From assembly GCA_026386835.1 (NCBI GenBank), contig JAPLMV010000260.1, forward strand, positions 1 to 9,528: a stretch of DNA of 9,528 nucleotides, written 5' to 3'. This stretch comes from Planctomycetota bacterium (GTDB lineage Bacteria; Planctomycetota; Phycisphaerae; Sedimentisphaerales; Anaerobacaceae). Position numbers and translations under genes: made by a program. Below, piece after piece: positions 6,380 through 9,528 of this stretch; position 1 is the stretch's first letter, and each line of letters starts with the position of its first letter. The notes below the pieces were generated by a model. It ran no database searches, was not told the origin of the DNA, and was given only the letters and a program-made list of their open reading frames with translations.

Positions 6380-6970
6380 ATGATAAAAGCCGTGATATTT
6401 GATTTGGATGGGACGATAACGCAGCCGTTCTTTGACTTTGATGCTATTCGCGAAGAGATGGGTCTGGCGAAGGATTCCGGGCCTATTCTTGAATCAATGA
6501 AAAAAATGAACCCCAAGCAGCGTAAGCATGCGGAGGCTATATTGCGTTCTCACGAGGAGCGTGCTGTAACAGAATCAAAGCTCAATGTCGGAGCAAAACG
6601 AACGCTTGCGGCAATTAGCAAAGCAGGTATAAGTATCGGTGTATTGACCCGCAACACGCGGGAAAATGTCCTTGCAATCGCAGAAAAACACGGCTTAAAT
6701 TTCGACTCCATCGTAGACAGGGATGACGGGCCGGTAAAGCCAGAGGCGTTCGGCGTGCTCGAATTGTGCGGGCGATTTAAAGTTAGGCCGCAGGAAACGC
6801 TTGTGGTCGGCGATTATCTGTTTGATTTGCTTTGCGCCAGGGCCGCAGATGCAATTTCAGTGTTGCTGGCAAATCACAGCAGGGCAGATGAGTTTGCCGA
6901 ACATGCGGATTTTGTTATTGAAAATATAGGGCAGGTGCTGGAGATTATTGAGCAGAAGAACAGCGTATAG
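6380..6970 (+). CDS. HAD-superfamily hydrolase, phosphoglycolate phosphatase-like
   Basis: This is a cytoplasmic phosphatase of the haloacid dehalogenase superfamily. Numbered from MIKAVIFDLDGT, the 196 residues carry motif I D8-x-D10-G-T, motif II VLTRNT (T90), motif III lysine K120 in GPVKPEAF, and motif IV GDYLFD (D145 and D149). The helical stretch between motifs I and II is a small C1-type cap, as in the Gph/PGMB-like subgroup. The substrate cannot be read from the sequence. An ATG ten codons earlier (6350) overlaps the lysR stop in an ATGA junction and could be used through translational coupling. I prefer 6380 because family proteins start with this strand and GTGAG lies about nine bases upstream. 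Calling it phosphoglycolate phosphatase would be a guess. Confidence 0.92.
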   Translation: MIKAVIFDLDGTITQPFFDFDAIREEMGLAKDSGPILESMKKMNPKQRKHAEAILRSHEERAVTESKLNVGAKRTLAAISKAGISIGVLTRNTRENVLAIAEKHGLNFDSIVDRDDGPVKPEAFGVLELCGRFKVRPQETLVVGDYLFDLLCARAADAISVLLANHSRADEFAEHADFVIENIGQVLEIIEQKNSV

Positions 6971-6996
6971 TGTATAGAAAAAATAGAAGGAACTAT

Positions 6997-7821
6997 ATGG
7001 TTAAAATAGCGGCAGTTTTGTGTTTTTCTATTTTGATATTAATTTTAATGGCTGATTCATGCCATGCTGAGGGTTGTGTGAAACTTCCGCAATCCTGCCA
7101 GCCGGAAAATAAAGCTGATATTAATTCGGTTGACGGGATACTGGAGCAACTCCATAAGCAGACTCAAAAACTTAACTCATATCAATGCCGGATTGAGTAT
7201 CTGTTCAATCAGCCGTTATTCGAATCGCAGACGCTGCGAACTGGTATCCTGTATTATTCGAAGTCTGGCGACAAGTCACGGCTTCGTATAAATTTCGATA
7301 CGCTTAAGCAGGACCAGGAGCAGGAACAAAAACACCCTGAGCAATATATCTTCGACAGCCGGCAGCTTACCCATATCGATTACCAAATCAAGGAAGTGAA
7401 GCGTTATCAGGTTGCTGATGAAGATGAGCCGAATAAGCCCGCAGATGCGTTTGAAATGATTGGCCGTAACTTTCCGCTGATTGGCTTTACAAAGGTGGAA
7501 GATTTGAAAAGGGAGTTTGATATCGCTCTTATCGAACAAAAGACAGGCGAACCGAATGATTTTGTCGGGCTGCATTTGAAGGTTAAATCAGGGTCGATTT
7601 ATAAAGATGACTATACCGCGATTGATTTCTGGATGGATAAGAAGCTGATGCTGCCTTCAAAGATAACTGCGACATCAACCGAGGCCGATATTTATCAGAT
7701 ACAATTTTTACAGCCGAAAGTTAACGAAAAAATCGATGAAAAGATTTTTGAGTTCAGGATACCAGATGGCTTCGGCAAGCCGGAAATAGTGCCGCTGAAA
7801 AAAATCGGGAAAGAAAATTAA
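6997..7821 (+). CDS. Secreted LolA-like (outer-membrane lipoprotein-sorting type) protein
   Basis: The 274-residue product starts with a clear signal peptide: MVK, a hydrophobic core of about 15 residues (IAAVLCFSILILILM), then ADSCHA with likely cleavage between A24 and E25. The cysteine in ADSC is a poor lipobox because D sits at -2 and A at -3. The mature part has the beta-rich layout of the LolA/LolB-like fold: an opening helix (VDGILEQLHKQTQKLNSYQC), then strands such as TGILYYSKSGDKSRLRINF and FWMDKKLMLPSKITATS, and a closing FEFRIPDGFG. That fold binds lipids or lipoprotein acyl chains in the periplasm; which ligand applies here is unknown. The ATG at 6997 has GAAGGA five bases upstream. 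A GTG at 6970 overlapping the previous stop is less likely. It lies 26 bases after the HAD gene and 28 before the DegT-like gene, probably in one operon. Confidence 0.75.
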   Translation: MVKIAAVLCFSILILILMADSCHAEGCVKLPQSCQPENKADINSVDGILEQLHKQTQKLNSYQCRIEYLFNQPLFESQTLRTGILYYSKSGDKSRLRINFDTLKQDQEQEQKHPEQYIFDSRQLTHIDYQIKEVKRYQVADEDEPNKPADAFEMIGRNFPLIGFTKVEDLKREFDIALIEQKTGEPNDFVGLHLKVKSGSIYKDDYTAIDFWMDKKLMLPSKITATSTEADIYQIQFLQPKVNEKIDEKIFEFRIPDGFGKPEIVPLKKIGKEN

Positions 7822-7849
7822 CCGCGGGAGATTATTTCGGCGTAACAAA

Positions 7850-8947
7850 ATGGGCGGCAAATTTCGGGAAAAATACGAGCAGGCGTTTAAGGAACTGACA
7901 GATACGGCAGGAGCCAGGGCGTTTGACCTCGGCAGGAACGCCTTAGTCATCTTACTGAAGGCATTAGGCGTGACCGAGGGCGACAAGGTAGGGGTTTGCG
8001 GTTTTACATGTCTTAGCGTTATCGAGGCGGTCAAGGTGTGTGAGGCGACGCCGGTGTATCTGGATGTTGATGAGCATTTATGTATAAATCCGCAGGAGAT
8101 TCTCAGGCAGCCGGTGCGTTCACTAAAGGCGGTGATTTTACAGCATAGTTTTGGTATTCCTGGGCGTTTAGATGAGCTGCTCAATGCGTGCGATAAAATT
8201 GGCGCAAAGGTGATTGAAGACTGTTCTCATTCGCTGGGTTGCAAATGGCAAGGGATACCGCTGGGCAAGTTCGCAGAGGGAGCGGTCTACAGCTTTCAAT
8301 GGGAAAAGCCTTACACGACAGGACAAGGCGGTATGCTTACGGTTAATTCACCTGGATTGCTTGAGGAAGTTGACAGGGCAATTGATGCGTATGTGCTGGA
8401 TGTACCGTGGATGTTTGAGTTGAGGCTTGAATTTCAAAGGCGAGTAAACGGACTATTTAAAAGAAATTACTTTGTAAAGCAAAATGGAAAGAAGATTGAA
8501 TTAAAAAATGCGTTTGAGTTTTATCGAGGATATGCCAGATTTGCCGGCGAGCTGACATCGCGGGCGGGATTAAAACAATTGGAGAACTGGCCAAAACTGG
8601 AAAAAATGCGGCGGGAAAATTATAAGATAATCGAAGAAGGGCTTGTCAGGTCGGGCTTTGATTTGTGGCCCAGGCCGGCAAAGGCCGATGTCGTAATGCT
8701 GCGGTATCCGATATTGACGCAGCACAAGGAAATTATTCTCGAAAAGGCACGCAGGAAGGGTATCGACCTTGAGGGCTGGTACGATAGTCCGGTTCACCCG
8801 CTCGACGGGGAAGACATGAAAAAGGTGTCATATCACAAAGGAGATTGTCAAAGGGCAGAGAGTATGCTTGGCCGGCTGGTGCATTTGCCTACCGGATACA
8901 GCTTCAGGAAACAAGACCTCGGCAGTGTATTGAGTTTACTTTATTAA
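7850..8947 (+). CDS. DegT/DnrJ/EryC1/StrS-family PLP-dependent aminotransferase-like enzyme
   Basis: Fold-type I PLP enzymes of this family usually aminate keto-sugars for cell-surface polysaccharides or secondary metabolites. In 365 residues, GRNAL (28-32) takes the place of the usual SGTxAL phosphate-binding turn. GFTCLSVIEAV (51-61) and the VYLDVDE strand (69-75) follow the family pattern. D124 in VIEDCSHSLG is the PLP ring-nitrogen partner, with H127 for ring stacking, and K153 in YSFQWEKPYTTGQGG is the probable Schiff-base lysine. The protein begins close to the first core helix, so the usual N-terminal arm is short. No in-frame ATG, GTG or TTG lies upstream after the previous stop, and the ribosome binding site is poor (GGGAG is about 20 bases away). 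Substrate and pathway are not readable; no sugar nucleotide genes lie alongside. Activity other than aminotransfer, such as dehydration, is possible for the family. Confidence 0.88.
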   Translation: MGGKFREKYEQAFKELTDTAGARAFDLGRNALVILLKALGVTEGDKVGVCGFTCLSVIEAVKVCEATPVYLDVDEHLCINPQEILRQPVRSLKAVILQHSFGIPGRLDELLNACDKIGAKVIEDCSHSLGCKWQGIPLGKFAEGAVYSFQWEKPYTTGQGGMLTVNSPGLLEEVDRAIDAYVLDVPWMFELRLEFQRRVNGLFKRNYFVKQNGKKIELKNAFEFYRGYARFAGELTSRAGLKQLENWPKLEKMRRENYKIIEEGLVRSGFDLWPRPAKADVVMLRYPILTQHKEIILEKARRKGIDLEGWYDSPVHPLDGEDMKKVSYHKGDCQRAESMLGRLVHLPTGYSFRKQDLGSVLSLLY

Positions 8948-8974
8948 GTTGGCATATTAAAATGCTATGGACTA

Positions 8975-9528
8975 ATGGCAGCAGAAGAGAATAATCTTAA
9001 AAGGGCGGTGCTTTGGGATTCAGAGCCGAATAAAAAGGTGCGATGCAGGCTTTGTGCATGGCGGTGTGTGATTAGCGATGGAAAGCTTGGGCATTGTGCG
9101 GTACGGAAAAATATCGGCTGGGTATTGTATTCGTTGAATTACTACAAGGTTTGTTCGGCCAATGTCGACCCGATTGAAAAAAAGCCGTTGTTTCATTTTC
9201 AGCCGGGGTCGAAAAGTTTTTCGATTTCAACACCTGGCTGCAATTTTCAATGCGAGTTTTGCCAGAACTGGCAGATAAGTCAGCAGGCGATTGAGGATGG
9301 ACGAATCGACGGTGAAGCAGCCAGGCCGGAAACAATAGTTGATAGTGCGGTTCGTGCCGGCTGTAAAAGCATTGCTTATACTTATACCGAGCCGACGGCG
9401 TTTATGGAATTGTGCGAGGATTGCGGCAGGGCGGCAAAGAAGAAGGGGCTGGCGAATGTCTTTGTCAGCAATGGTTACCAGACCAAAGAGGCGATTGATT
9501 TTACACGAGATTGGCTTGATGGAATAAA
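8975..9528 (+). CDS. amrS: AmmeMemoRadiSam-system radical SAM enzyme (3' partial)
   Basis: The frame starts at ATG 8975 (MAAEENNLKRAVLWD) and runs off the right edge after 184 full codons without a stop. An N-terminal cysteine motif CRLCAWRC followed by C at GHCAVRKN fits the CxLCPxxC...GxCxVR domain of the AmrS family. It is followed by NVDPIEKKPLFHFQPGS and the radical SAM cluster motif CNFQCEFC (CxxxCxxC), then QNWQISQ. AIEDG, IAYTYTEPTAFME and LANVFVSNGY continue the TIM-barrel pattern. The enzyme binds a 4Fe-4S cluster and S-adenosylmethionine; the reaction is not established to my knowledge. Family partners, AMMECR1 and Memo proteins, are not in this window and could follow to the right. 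Its start lies 27 bases after the DegT-like stop and in the same frame, and the ribosome binding site is weak (TGGAC). Confidence 0.9.
   Translation, partial: MAAEENNLKRAVLWDSEPNKKVRCRLCAWRCVISDGKLGHCAVRKNIGWVLYSLNYYKVCSANVDPIEKKPLFHFQPGSKSFSISTPGCNFQCEFCQNWQISQQAIEDGRIDGEAARPETIVDSAVRAGCKSIAYTYTEPTAFMELCEDCGRAAKKKGLANVFVSNGYQTKEAIDFTRDWLDGI

Noticed and set aside
6970..6996. GTG start at 6970 for the LolA-like gene
   Set aside because: It would put nine charged residues before the signal peptide; the ATG at 6997 has a good GAAGGA site.
7057..7062. Lipoprotein signal at the cysteine in ADSC of the LolA-like protein
   Set aside because: Asp at -2 and Ala at -3 are poor for a lipobox, and a signal peptidase I site follows directly after CHA.
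7708..8184. Minus-strand open frame of 158 codons across the LolA-like and DegT-like junction
   Set aside because: It spans two convincing plus-strand genes and has no recognisable motif.
8948..8974. Small inverted repeat GCAT...ATGC between the DegT-like gene and amrS
   Set aside because: The stem is only four bases in an AT-rich gap and has no T-run; it is likely chance.

Overview
The window reads as an ordinary chromosomal stretch from a free-living bacterium, most likely a planctomycete of the Phycisphaerae or a close relative. That placement is an inference. It rests on a dnaA gene standing alone without dnaN, recF or gyrB beside it, a low-complexity Gly/Pro/Lys-rich protein with a conserved-looking core of a kind I associate with planctomycetes, and a LolA-like / DegT-like / AmrS-like gene string. 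No phage, transposon, CRISPR, rRNA or tRNA signal was seen.

Layout. (1) 1-1404, plus strand: the 3' part of a gene that enters from the left edge. It encodes a protein with Lys/Glu-rich and Gly/Met-rich linkers, one folded domain, and a 30-residue collagen-like Gly-x-Pro tail. A hairpin terminator follows. (2) 1695-3014, plus: dnaA, the replication initiator, with a TTG start and two candidate promoters in the 290-base gap before it. (3) 3093-3842, minus: a family 4 (iron-sulfur) uracil-DNA glycosylase, convergent with dnaA and possibly expressed from a nearly leaderless mRNA. (4) 3935-5278, minus: gdhA, an NADP-type glutamate dehydrogenase, with a strong intrinsic terminator separating it from the glycosylase. 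(5) 5279-5468: an AT-rich divergent control region with overlapping promoters and a perfect 7-base inverted repeat. (6) 5469 to the right edge, plus: a LysR-type regulator, a HAD phosphatase, a secreted LolA-like protein, a DegT/DnrJ-type PLP enzyme and the 5' part of an AmmeMemoRadiSam-system radical SAM enzyme. These five genes overlap or lie about 26-28 bases apart and look like one transcription unit.

How they may work together. dnaA and the uracil-DNA glycosylase serve replication and repair. gdhA assimilates ammonium into glutamate, and the divergent LysR gene is a natural candidate to control it through the palindrome between them. The five-gene run led by lysR has no recognised common pathway: a phosphatase, a periplasmic lipid- or lipoprotein-binding type protein, a PLP sugar-aminotransferase-type enzyme and a radical SAM enzyme of unsettled function. 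This run is the part of the window whose biology is least explained, but I see no clear evidence of a wholly new system.
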